The notes below the pieces were generated by a model. The model was given only the letters and a program-made list of their open reading frames with translations, ran no database searches and was not told the origin of the DNA. Shown here piece after piece: positions 17,115-24,795 of a DNA stretch of 64,000 nucleotides; the first letter of the stretch is position 1; every line of letters starts with the position of its first letter. The position numbers and the translations under genes are program-made. Source of the DNA: Nitrospinaceae bacterium (lineage in GTDB: Bacteria > Nitrospinota > Nitrospinia > Nitrospinales > Nitrospinaceae); contig JAJDBF010000011.1 of the NCBI GenBank assembly GCA_029261535.1, positions 1 through 64,000 of the forward strand, in the 5' to 3' direction.

Positions 17115-17157
17115 CCAAGGCGAGATTCTTCGTCACCTGACGGTTCCTCAGAATGAC
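17115..17157 (-). repeat. TCATTCTGA dispersed repeat, copy 6 (inverted)
   Basis: CCAAGGCGAGATTCTTCGTC ... CTCAGAATGAC; right flank of GIY-YIG unit 2. Confidence 0.78.
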
Positions 17158-17241
17158 ATGGCTATATTGCTGTCTGTTTTCTTGAGGGTGTCTCTGTTCA
17201 TAAAGGGTAAAATGTCGTCCCTCCAGACTAAATTAAGGTGT

Positions 17242-17769
17242 TTATTCTCGAGGCGAAATGTCTGGCATCATTTTGAAAAATTGAGCGCAACGTAATCGCA
17301 CTTCATCGATTGATTCCGCTCGAAATACCTCTGTGTGAAGACGCTCGCAACCATAAGAAACACAGTCGATGACGGTTTTCTCCCAGAGTTGTTTGCATGG
17401 CCACGTTTTTATAATTTCAGAAAATGGTGCCGCTGTTTTATGTGATCGTAATCTTTCTTCAATGTTGATAGTAAATCCTAATTTGAATCTGCCAGAATCA
17501 TGGCTAGGTTCTAACTGGATTAAATAAAAAAGACCACCTATATCGGCTTGGATTGTTGAGGGTTCGGAGTCGTTTACGATTTCGGCAAGATGTTCTTTGA
17601 CTCGAGATAATTCATCAGACGTTATGTAGGCAATCTTCTGGCCTCTTGAGTTGCTATTTTTCTCCTTCCTTGTTTCGATGCCCAACCGACTTAATACTTT
17701 AAAAATATAAGCTTTATGTTTGCCAAGAGTTTTAGCAACGTCTATTACTGAAATTAGTTCGTTTTTCAT
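17242..17769 (-). CDS. HTH plus T5orf172/Mug113-type GIY-YIG protein
   Basis: 175 residues. The N-terminal ~65 residues look like a helix-turn-helix (SVIDVAKTLGKHKAYIFKVL, then YITSDELSRVKEHL). Residues about 78-165 match the T5orf172/Mug113 branch of the GIY-YIG superfamily: GGLFYLIQLE, GRFKLGFTINIEERLRSH and a distal HTEVFRAESIDEV. This architecture occurs in phage-derived and accessory proteins. It is close to the two stand-alone GIY-YIG genes. A DNA-binding or nuclease role is likely, the target unknown. Confidence 0.72.
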   Translation of the reverse strand: MKNELISVIDVAKTLGKHKAYIFKVLSRLGIETRKEKNSNSRGQKIAYITSDELSRVKEHLAEIVNDSEPSTIQADIGGLFYLIQLEPSHDSGRFKLGFTINIEERLRSHKTAAPFSEIIKTWPCKQLWEKTVIDCVSYGCERLHTEVFRAESIDEVRLRCAQFFKMMPDISPRE

Positions 17770-17796
17770 ATTCGTTTGGGTTATTGCTAACCTTAG

Positions 17797-19656
17797 TCAG
17801 TGGCTACTGTGGTCCATAGCGCCGTGGTCATCATGACCGCCATGGCCTCCATGCTCGCCGTGCCCGCCTGCGGGTGGTTTTTTGGCGAGGGCTTCGGCTT
17901 CGGTCATGCCTTCCTTTAACACGCGCAGTCTTTGCCACACGCTGATGACCTTGCGTCCGTTCCGGTCTTCCTGGGCCCCATCCCACACGGCGAAGGCGAT
18001 CAATGCCGGGTCGGTGCGGTCGACGAAATTGGCATCCCACCGGCTGGTGGTTTCCATTTGACGGGTGAAGACCACTGTCCATTCGCCATCTTTCCATTCG
18101 CCAAAACCTTCGACGTTTTGTAGTTCAGGACGTTGTGGCGTGATGGTGCCGAAGCCTTCGGAGTTGAGTTCTTCCACCTGTGTTTCGGAGGTGCTGTTGA
18201 GCCGGTAGACCGGATTCGACATGACACCGCCGAAAATGAGCGCGTCCATATCGACTCCGCCGGTGGAGTATTCTGAATCCTCCGATGCTTCCAGCGTTTC
18301 TTCGAGTCCCGCTTTCCAGTGCCAGATGTTGACCGGCTTGCCGCGATTGCCCATCCCGAAAAATGGTTCGTTGTGTCCGTGCGTGTGCAGGGTCACCGCG
18401 CCCAACGCGACTTGCACGGCCACGCCATCGCGAAACACGTCGCCCCGGTTTTCGACGAAGCCGTCTTTGGTCGGGTCTTTCCATTTCAGACGGAAGGCGA
18501 TGGTGTCGCCGTTGTTGATCGAAGAGACGTTGATGATCTCCACCGCACCGCGCCTGGCCGATAGCGGCCTCAAGTGCAGGTCGGTACTCTTGACCCCATC
18601 CCATATTTTGCTACCCGGCTCCGGTACAATTTGTTGGTCGACATAATGACTGAACAGATCGGTTTCGTAGCCGGCAGTCTGATAGTTTTTCTGGAATTTT
18701 GAACGCACGTAATGCACCAGTGCCCAGCGGTCTTCAACCGGTATATGAGAGAAGGATTCCATCGGAGTGCCATCGAGGCCGGTGCTCAGGGTGCGGAACA
18801 ATGCTTCCGCCGAGTGTCCGGATTTGATGGTGTTGGGTTGCGTCAGATCGTGCACGAACACGGCGTGTTTCCACGCGTCCATCAAGGATGCGGCGTGTTT
18901 GCCATCGCCGGTGAGCGACTCGCCGTGGCAGTCGACGCATTTGTGTTTGGTGAACAGGGCCTTGCCGCGTTCGATCAACTTTGGACTGGAGGGGACGGGC
19001 GCAACTTCCACTGCTTTACCTGCCGCCTCGTTGCGGAAGCGGGTCGAAAAACTTTTGACCAGATTGACCAGTGCCCAGGTGTCCTGCGGTGACAATGCGT
19101 CTTTCCAAGCGGGCATCGAGGTGCCGGGAACGCCCTGAACGATAGTGCGATAGATGTCCTCATCGCGTGGCAGGGTGCCGGTGGGTGTTGAGCGGAACTT
19201 GAAAATGCCTTTACGAAAATCACGCGGCCACGGGTAGAGGTAATCGGTTGCCGAGCCGCCGCCGTTGCCATCTTTGCCGTGACAGTAAACGCACATGTGG
19301 AGAAAGATATTACGTCCGCGTGCGAGCAGGGCCTGTCCCTTGGTCATGGGTTTGATTTTCACGCCCTGTTCATGGGCACCACGAGTGAAGAACGCGTCGT
19401 CCAGGTGCAATCCCTGCGACAGGTCGGGGCCGGTGTCTTCTTTCTGGTCGGCGCTGTACTCGGAGCCGGGGGCTTTATCTTGAAAATCAATCATGCCCTC
19501 GGGCTTGGCCTCGAGTTTTTTAAGATCGTGTTTGCCGCCGCCTTCACCATGCGCGAAAACGCTGATGGGCAAGAGGAAGAGAAGGAGAAAAAGCATGGCG
19601 AGAAGAACCAGCCCGAAGTGTCCTTTTGTAGAGAGGTTGTGCGGCAGGGTGATCAT
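17797..19656 (-). CDS. diheme c-type cytochrome with ethylbenzene-dehydrogenase-gamma-like haem domain
   Basis: 619 residues, signal peptide (MITLPHNLST..ISVFA). Two cytochrome c modules carry CVYCH (about 122-126) and CVDCH (about 240-244), with likely Met ligands in GTSMPAW and GTPMESF. Residues about 350-590 resemble the EB_dh domain, the haem b-binding gamma subunit of the ethylbenzene dehydrogenase/DMSO-reductase type II group. The C-terminus is His-rich (GGHGEHGGHGGHDDHG). Proteins of this kind have been proposed as gamma subunits of nitrite oxidoreductase in Nitrospira and Nitrospina. No nxrA or nxrB is in the window. A periplasmic electron-transfer role is likely. Confidence 0.82.
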   Translation of the reverse strand: MITLPHNLSTKGHFGLVLLAMLFLLLFLLPISVFAHGEGGGKHDLKKLEAKPEGMIDFQDKAPGSEYSADQKEDTGPDLSQGLHLDDAFFTRGAHEQGVKIKPMTKGQALLARGRNIFLHMCVYCHGKDGNGGGSATDYLYPWPRDFRKGIFKFRSTPTGTLPRDEDIYRTIVQGVPGTSMPAWKDALSPQDTWALVNLVKSFSTRFRNEAAGKAVEVAPVPSSPKLIERGKALFTKHKCVDCHGESLTGDGKHAASLMDAWKHAVFVHDLTQPNTIKSGHSAEALFRTLSTGLDGTPMESFSHIPVEDRWALVHYVRSKFQKNYQTAGYETDLFSHYVDQQIVPEPGSKIWDGVKSTDLHLRPLSARRGAVEIINVSSINNGDTIAFRLKWKDPTKDGFVENRGDVFRDGVAVQVALGAVTLHTHGHNEPFFGMGNRGKPVNIWHWKAGLEETLEASEDSEYSTGGVDMDALIFGGVMSNPVYRLNSTSETQVEELNSEGFGTITPQRPELQNVEGFGEWKDGEWTVVFTRQMETTSRWDANFVDRTDPALIAFAVWDGAQEDRNGRKVISVWQRLRVLKEGMTEAEALAKKPPAGGHGEHGGHGGHDDHGAMDHSSH

Positions 19657-19703
19657 TTCAGCTTCCTATGGTAGATGCCGGAGTGTATGAAATCCCCCGA
19701 ACA

Positions 19704-20204
19704 TTATTTTTTGATATCTCGAACCATTTTCACACCCTGGTCGAGGTCGCCCAGTTCTTTAAGATTGAAGTAATCCTCTCGCTGACCGAGGCCGAAGTAC
19801 CAGACATTGTCGAGGTTGCGTTCGTCGCCAGACCAAAGGTAGTAACTGCCGCCGGAGGTGAAGGCTTGCGGTAGGCCGATAGGTTCGCCGTCCTTGCTCA
19901 GGCCGGGTCGCCGCTTATCCCAGAGAGTGGAGAGTTCCTGCATCTGGGGCAGTCGCCAATCGGAATGACCGCCAAATTTCCCGGTATTTTTTTTGTCGAC
20001 GTATTCGAGAGCATCGTACCAGGTCATCCCCTTTTTGAGTTCATGGAAGGAGTCGGCTTTCTGCCACATTAAATGTGTTTGCTGATCGATAACAGTTTCG
20101 CCTGCAACTGTGAAACGGTCTGATGACGTGGCTGAGACAGCCAAAGTGACAGGCGTTCCGATGAGTGTTATGAGGAGCAGGATCAAGATGCTGGGTGAGC
20201 GCAT
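19704..20204 (-). CDS. secreted DUF1566 (Lcl C-terminal-like) protein
   Basis: 166 residues from ATG 20204 (an in-frame TTG lies 9 nt upstream), with signal peptide MRSPSILILLLITLIGTPVT. The mature part matches DUF1566: VIDQQTHLMWQKAD, MTWYDALEYVDKK, WRLPQMQELSTLWD and YLWSGDERNLDNVWYFGLG. This domain is common in surface-exposed proteins; its biochemical role is unknown. It lies 47 nt upstream of the diheme cytochrome in the same direction and may be co-expressed with it. Confidence 0.82.
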   Translation of the reverse strand: MRSPSILILLLITLIGTPVTLAVSATSSDRFTVAGETVIDQQTHLMWQKADSFHELKKGMTWYDALEYVDKKNTGKFGGHSDWRLPQMQELSTLWDKRRPGLSKDGEPIGLPQAFTSGGSYYLWSGDERNLDNVWYFGLGQREDYFNLKELGDLDQGVKMVRDIKK

Positions 20205-20239
20205 GGTGTTCAACTTATAGTGTAGGGAATGTTCTAATG

Positions 20240-20335
20240 AGGCCTCTGAAGATTCAAAAACTTCTGTTCCGGTAACTCGCTTTTCCTTGTTTCACAAGGG
20301 GTGCTCGCGACCAGATACAATGTTTAAAGGTGCCC
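20240..20335 (-). repeat. MITE-like ~96-bp element, copy E (inverted)
   Basis: Minus-strand copy: GGGCACCTTTAAACATTGTA ... CAGAGGCC. Contains GGTCGCGAGCACC and GCGAGTTACCGGAACAG around a CCTTGTG..CAAGG stem. Lies between divergent genes (20204 - and 20425 +). Confidence 0.75.
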
Positions 20336-20424
20336 CCATTTCACTTAGCTTGTACCTTAGTATACTAAAAGCGGAAACAGCGTTCCAACCGCTTTTTGTC
20401 CTCTTTTTTTAAGGAGTATTTTGT

Positions 20425-21180
20425 ATGCGTGTGGTGATTTTGGGCTCCGGCACGGCCTACCCAAACCTTGAACGTAATTCGGCGGGTGTCCTCATTCAAC
20501 ATGAGGGGGTCAACTCTGTGGTCGATTTTGGTTACGGCAATGTGCACCAGTTGTTGCGGCTGGGCCTGACCTATCACGATGTGGACCGTATCTTTTTCAC
20601 ACACAATCACCCGGATCATATATGCGATCTGATCTATTTCCTGTTCAGTACACGTTATCCGCCCGATGCACGGACGAAGGACCTTGAGATTGTGTCAGCA
20701 CCCGGTTTCCGCACTTTCTTTGACGGCCTGATGAAGGCCTTCGGCACCTGGCTGGTGCCAAAAACGTACAATATCAAAATTATCGAGCAGGATGAAGAGA
20801 CCCGCCAATACGATGGATTAAAGGTGACCTCGCGCCGGGTCAATCATATCGAGCTCAGCCGAGCCTTTCGTTTTGAAGGTGAACAGGGCCATTCGCTGGT
20901 CATTTCCGGTGACACTGACTACTGTGACGGCATCGTGGAGCTGGGCCGCCATGCGGATCTCCTGATTCTGGAATGCAGTACCCCGGATGACAGCAAGATC
21001 GTCGGCCATCTGACCCCGACCCTGTGTGCTCGTATCGCCAAAGAAGCGGACTGCAAGACCCTCTGTCTCACCCATTTTTATCCGCCTATGGAAAAAATCG
21101 ACCCCAAGCCCCTCATTTATGCTCAATTTAAGGGAAATCTGGTGCTGGCTGACGATTTAATGGAATTTTTCCTGCTATAA
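20425..21180 (+). CDS. metallo-beta-lactamase-fold hydrolase (RNase Z-like subgroup)
   Basis: 251 residues. Metal-binding motifs are THNHPDHICDL (HxHxDH form), SGDTDYCDGI and a distal LTHFYPP histidine; the start MRVVILGSGTAYPNLERNSA is typical of the RNase Z/AtsA-like subgroup. It lacks the long exosite of tRNA-processing RNase Z, and length is below that of RNase Z, so a small-molecule hydrolase role is possible. AAGGAG precedes the ATG by 10 nt. It stands alone. Confidence 0.85.
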   Translation: MRVVILGSGTAYPNLERNSAGVLIQHEGVNSVVDFGYGNVHQLLRLGLTYHDVDRIFFTHNHPDHICDLIYFLFSTRYPPDARTKDLEIVSAPGFRTFFDGLMKAFGTWLVPKTYNIKIIEQDEETRQYDGLKVTSRRVNHIELSRAFRFEGEQGHSLVISGDTDYCDGIVELGRHADLLILECSTPDDSKIVGHLTPTLCARIAKEADCKTLCLTHFYPPMEKIDPKPLIYAQFKGNLVLADDLMEFFLL

Positions 21181-21289
21181 TTGATCTATAAATGTAAGGC
21201 TAACTATGGGATGGGGTAGGGATGCCCGGATGTTCCATCATAAGGCGATTTTTTTTAATAGTTTACGAGTTTTTTCAGGGGGAAGGCAT

Positions 21290-22213
21290 ATGAGGAGGAG
21301 ATTTTTAGCGGCGGGAGCCACATTGTTAATGTTGTTTATGGGTGCAGGCTCCGCCAGCGCATTTGATTTCGATCTGCATGGGTCATTGAAGGAGGGCGGG
21401 CCGGGTCATTATTCGCCCCCTATTTCCAATCCACTGTTTAACGAGACCCCTTATATCACCACGGAGCTGAGGCCGATATTTATCCATCATGATATTGCCG
21501 ACTCCTTTCTCACCGGCGGCGGGACAATCACCGCAGTTGCCGCTGAAGTTCGAGTGGCACTGAATGACCGAATTGGGATCATTGCGACCAAGGACGGCTA
21601 CTTCAATTTTGAATTCAATAATGGTTTGCAGGACGAAGACGGCTTCGCCAATATTTCCCTGGGTGTTAAATACGCCCTCATCAGCAATCCGGCTGAAAAC
21701 CGGGTTGTTACTGTTGGGCTTGAGTACGAGCCGCCTTCAGGAAACCTCATCACCAGCGGAATTCGCATGCAGGGCACAGCCTCCGGCTTCTTGGATATGT
21801 TTCTCGCCGCGGCAGAAACCTGGGGAAAGATTGGGCTGGAAGGCAATGTCGGGCTCAACCTGGCTATGGACCCGGACCGCAATTCCTCGCTGATCCATGC
21901 ATCTGCGCATGTGGATTATGAAGTCATGCCAGGTCTGTATCCGATGGTGGAGTTCAATTTGCTGTCTGTTGTGGATGACGGCGCGCGGACCCCGGTTGGG
22001 TTTGAAGGGCTGGACATCGTCAACTTTGGTAGCGGACCCACCACCCCCGGCACATCTCAGGCAGGTGGCGGAACCGTGACCACGATGGCTTTTGGTGGAC
22101 GCTATAAAATCATGGATCACATCATCTTCGGAGCCGCCTATGAAATCCCGGTCTCAGACAGGGTGGACCTGTTTGGCTGGAGAATGACGTCCGATCTCGT
22201 TATCTATTACTAA
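21290..22213 (+). CDS. predicted outer-membrane beta-barrel protein
   Basis: 307 residues from ATG 21290, preceded by GGGGAAGG; the frame is open to 21206 but the signal peptide starts here (MRRRFLAAGATLLMLFMGAG..SASA). The mature part has many amphipathic strands: ITAVAAEVRVALNDRIGIIA, ISLGVKYALI and VVTVGLEYEPP. It ends in alternating residues with terminal aromatics (SDLVIYY), typical of an outer-membrane barrel. Glycine-rich loops occur near 275. No specific family is recognised. A strong terminator follows. Confidence 0.75.
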   Translation: MRRRFLAAGATLLMLFMGAGSASAFDFDLHGSLKEGGPGHYSPPISNPLFNETPYITTELRPIFIHHDIADSFLTGGGTITAVAAEVRVALNDRIGIIATKDGYFNFEFNNGLQDEDGFANISLGVKYALISNPAENRVVTVGLEYEPPSGNLITSGIRMQGTASGFLDMFLAAAETWGKIGLEGNVGLNLAMDPDRNSSLIHASAHVDYEVMPGLYPMVEFNLLSVVDDGARTPVGFEGLDIVNFGSGPTTPGTSQAGGGTVTTMAFGGRYKIMDHIIFGAAYEIPVSDRVDLFGWRMTSDLVIYY

Positions 22214-22298
22214 GGGAGTGCTTTTTTGAAAAGAAGGGGTAAATTACACTGAGCAACGATTTCCCCCTCCCCCTCAAATTCATCTAAATTTTGGAATT

Positions 22299-22335
22299 GC
22301 CCCCGAGGCCTTATAGGCTTCGGGGGCTTTTTTTG
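22299..22335 (+). terminator. rho-independent terminator
   Basis: GCCCCCGAGGCC..GGCTTCGGGGGC hairpin followed by T7, 86 bp after the barrel gene stop. Confidence 0.92.
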
Positions 22336-22622
22336 TTCCGCTCCCTGCTTCTGCTTACTCCCCTGGCGGTCGTTAGATTTACATAAAAGTTATCCAATTT
22401 ATAAAAAAATGGACAGTTCAGTTTTCCGTTAAAGCTTGAATTTAGCCCCTGAAAAAATAAATTAATATTTTTTTTGACAGTCGCTGTGCCGAAAAATGCT
22501 TTAAAAACAATATGTTAATTTTTTAAAAGCAGAGCTTGATCGAAAGGTTGTAGGGGTGAGGCTGATTTTGGAACGGGTATTGCTTTATACAGGTTGAACT
22601 TCACTGAGGAGCTTGAAACACG
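22336..22622. promoter_or_regulatory. AT-rich upstream region of the 138-residue membrane protein
   Basis: Strongly AT-rich. A perfect TTGACA lies at 22474-22479, but no good -10 is found 16-18 nt downstream (TTTAAA is 20 nt away). A GAGGAG precedes the start codon at 22623. Confidence 0.35.
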
Positions 22623-23039
22623 ATGACCCCGCAATCGATGATAAATAAAATGTTCTGGATCGGACTTTTCAGCTGGATGTTTTCCGGCACGGCGAAAGCC
22701 CAGTGCGTCCATTCAGCCGGTGCGGGTGGAGCGTTCACCGTGTTCCAAGTTCCAACGCAGGGCGACTTGCTGGTATTCGGGCTCACTGTTCTCCTTCTTT
22801 GGGGATTTACCGCCTGGATGATGAACCGGTTTTTCCCCTACGGTCGGGTGCTGGATAGCGTGACCACGATGCAGAACGACGAGTTGTCCTTCCTGCAGGC
22901 AAAAACAGATTCAGCTCTGCATGAAGTAGAAACAGAATACGAAGAGATGATCCTGAATCGGATGGATCAGGTGACAGATAACAAGACCTCGCATGAAGAG
23001 GCCAAGGAATTCCGAAGCCAACGGGCGGCTTCGGTTTGA
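22623..23039 (+). CDS. small membrane protein, unknown
   Basis: 138 residues. An N-terminal hydrophobic segment (MFWIGLFSWMFSGTAKA) may be a signal peptide. A clear transmembrane helix follows (LLVFGLTVLLLWGFTAWMM, about residues 49-67), then a charged cytosolic helix of about 65 residues with coiled-coil character (ALHEVETEYEEMILNRMDQV). No family is recognised. The gene is flanked by a terminator upstream and a repeat-rich region downstream. Confidence 0.65.
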   Translation: MTPQSMINKMFWIGLFSWMFSGTAKAQCVHSAGAGGAFTVFQVPTQGDLLVFGLTVLLLWGFTAWMMNRFFPYGRVLDSVTTMQNDELSFLQAKTDSALHEVETEYEEMILNRMDQVTDNKTSHEEAKEFRSQRAASV

Positions 23040-23951
23040 TCGTAGGACGATTCAAGTATTGGCATTAGATTTACGCTTTACCTCAAGGAAGGAAGCACCC
23101 CCCTCATTTTCCTTCCTTTACCTCCCAAAAGGGGGGAGCGGCTTGGCAGAGCCCCTCCCCCCTCCTCCTTTTTTACTCCCTGATATTTCCGAAATTTCAA
23201 ACGTTGTAGACCTAGAGTGTCGGAGCTTTGGATTTTAGCTTTATCGTTGTCACCTTGAGCCCAGTCGAAAGGCGGTAACGGGAACCTGCGGGTGCTTGCG
23301 CGGAGCCTGTCCTGAGCAAGGCCGAAGGGAAGAGGGACGCGGACCTTGCGGTCGGCTATCGCCAAATATTTTGTCCTGCGCTCAGAAATTATTGTCTGCT
23401 CTTGCAGGGCCAGCCCATTGACTCCACCGCAAGGTGGGTGCTGGCGCACAGCCAGCAGAGAGCAGGGTGATTCTCAACCTATAGTCAATAAAGGACTCGA
23501 CCCCTTTCTAGTCCTTTCCCTTTCCCCCTTTCCCCTTTCCTTTCCAGTCAGCAGACAGTGAAAAGAAAACCACCGCATGTCATTCTGACCCACTTACGTA
23601 GGCACTAACGGACTTTGCCGTCAGCTAACGAAAATCATCGCATGTCATTCTGATGAACCCGAAGGGTGAGGAAGAATCTCGCCTTGGAATTTTATTTTTG
23701 CTTTTTCACTGTCACCCTGAGCTATGTCGAAGGGCGGCAGTGACACAAGATAAAATTCCCTATTTGTTTCGACAGGCCCAGGATAAACTCCGAATCTCGC
23801 TTTTACTTTTGCTTTTTTGAATTATGCAAAGCTCTCCCTGCCAATAGGGTTTTTGGTTCCCTGCGTTTAACATCTGGCCTGGAACATGGGGGTAAGTCAC
23901 ACCAAGAAGCCAAGGCTTGACAAGTGACAATTTACACTTTACATTTGATGA
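23040..23951. repeat. repeat-rich, gene-poor region of ~0.9 kb
   Basis: No convincing gene on either strand. Contains AGCGGCTTGGCAGAGCCCCT (again at about 24668), TGCGGGTGCTTGCGCGGAGC, two TCATTCTGA repeats (partial at 23578, full at 23644-23687), and a TTATGCAAAGCTCTCCC block near 23823. The open frames here have repeat-derived, low-complexity translations. Confidence 0.65.
23644..23687 (+). repeat. TCATTCTGA dispersed repeat, copy 8
   Basis: GTCATTCTGATGAACCCGAA ... GAAGAATCTCGCCTTGG; a truncated copy 7 precedes it near 23578. Confidence 0.72.
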
Positions 23952-24230
23952 ATGATAACGAGTTTTAAGGATCGAAGGCTTAAGCGTTTCTACGAAACAG
24001 GGGAGCGGGGGAAAATACAGCCCAAGCTTATCGACCGAGTAGAATTTATTCTTTCTCTTTTAGATATAGCGGAAACTCTGGAGGATATAAATGTTCATAG
24101 CCTTCATTTGCATCCGCTCAAAGGAGATAAAAAAGGAATTTGGAGCGTGACGGTCAGAGCCAATTGGCGGATTATTTTCCGCTTTGAAAATGGAAAAGCT
24201 TCTGACGTTGAAATGACTGACTATCATTAG
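23952..24230 (+). CDS. higB: HigB-type toxin (RelE/ParE superfamily)
   Basis: 92 residues. Typical HigB features: FKDRRLKRFYETG at the N-terminus, LHLHPLKGDKKGIWSVTVRA in the middle and NWRIIFRFENGKASDVEMTD at the end. Family members cleave mRNA at the ribosome and are neutralised by an XRE-type antitoxin, which is encoded downstream here (24359). The order toxin-antitoxin is that of higBA. The stop codon's last base is the first base of MITE-like copy D, which separates the pair. Confidence 0.88.
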   Translation: MITSFKDRRLKRFYETGERGKIQPKLIDRVEFILSLLDIAETLEDINVHSLHLHPLKGDKKGIWSVTVRANWRIIFRFENGKASDVEMTDYH

Positions 24231-24326
24231 GGCACCTCTAAAAATTACTTTTGGCCGCGAGCAGACCTTGATCTTAGGGGGTCTGCGAGTTGCCGGAACA
24301 GAACATATCGAATTAATAGAGGTCCC
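24230..24326 (+). repeat. MITE-like ~96-bp element, copy D, between toxin and antitoxin
   Basis: Starts GGGCACCTCTAAAAATTAC at the toxin stop codon and ends AATTAATAGAGGTCCC, 32 nt before the antitoxin start. Inner blocks GGCCGCGAGCAGACC and GGTCTGCGAGTTGCCGG pair over an extended stem. Confidence 0.78.
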
Positions 24327-24358
24327 CATTAAAAGGAATTAAGTAAGGAAAATTTAAA

Positions 24359-24664
24359 ATGCCTATGAAAAAACCACAGCACCCAGGAAAAGCAATCCGC
24401 ATTTCTTGTTTGGAACCAAATAACCTGACCGTTACAGAAGGCGCAAAGATTCTTGGCGTGACCCGTCAGAACTTAAATAATATCGTCAATGAAAAAAGTG
24501 CTGTTTCTCCAGAAATGGCCATTAGGGTTGCCAAGGCTTTTGGCGGAACCCCGGACGCATGGTACAGAATGCAATCTGCTTATGATATTGCCCAGGCCAA
24601 AAAGAAAGCTGGAAAAATTAAAGTCAAAACATATAAACCTAAAAATATACATGCTGGAGTTTAA
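24359..24664 (+). CDS. higA: HigA-type antitoxin, XRE-family helix-turn-helix
   Basis: 101 residues. It has the HigA pattern: HPGKAIRISCLEPNNLTVTE, then GAKILGVTRQNLNNIVNEKS (helix-turn-helix, about residues 23-55), AVSPEMAIRVAKAFGGTPDA and WYRMQSAYDIAQAKK. HigA binds and blocks HigB and represses its own operon. Here it is 128 bp downstream of the toxin because a repeat element lies between them, so it may have its own promoter or depend on the same transcript. Confidence 0.88.
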   Translation: MPMKKPQHPGKAIRISCLEPNNLTVTEGAKILGVTRQNLNNIVNEKSAVSPEMAIRVAKAFGGTPDAWYRMQSAYDIAQAKKKAGKIKVKTYKPKNIHAGV

Positions 24665-24795
24665 GGAAAGCGGCTTGGCAGAGCCCCTCCTCCTCCTTTT
24701 GACCTCCTGATAAAATTTAAAGAATATTGATCGCTCACCCGCAGGGTGGGGGACTATAAATTTTTCGGGTCCAATAGCCAGGTTGTTTTTATATA

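Larger units (their letters stand above)
16660..17157 (+). mobile_element. GIY-YIG unit 2: second copy of the inverted-repeat-flanked unit
   Basis: Forward TCATTCTGA repeat (16660-16693), MITE-like element copy C (16701-16797), GIY-YIG gene (16809-17093), inverted repeat (17115-17157). Same order and spacing as unit 1. Confidence 0.55.

Noticed and set aside
16346-17157. Possible CRISPR array suggested by several similar repeats
   Set aside because: Repeats are in both orientations, irregularly spaced and separated by genes; there are no uniform spacers and no cas genes.
23040-23951. Several short open frames in the repeat-rich stretch
   Set aside because: They lie within dispersed repeats, lack start signals and translate to biased composition.
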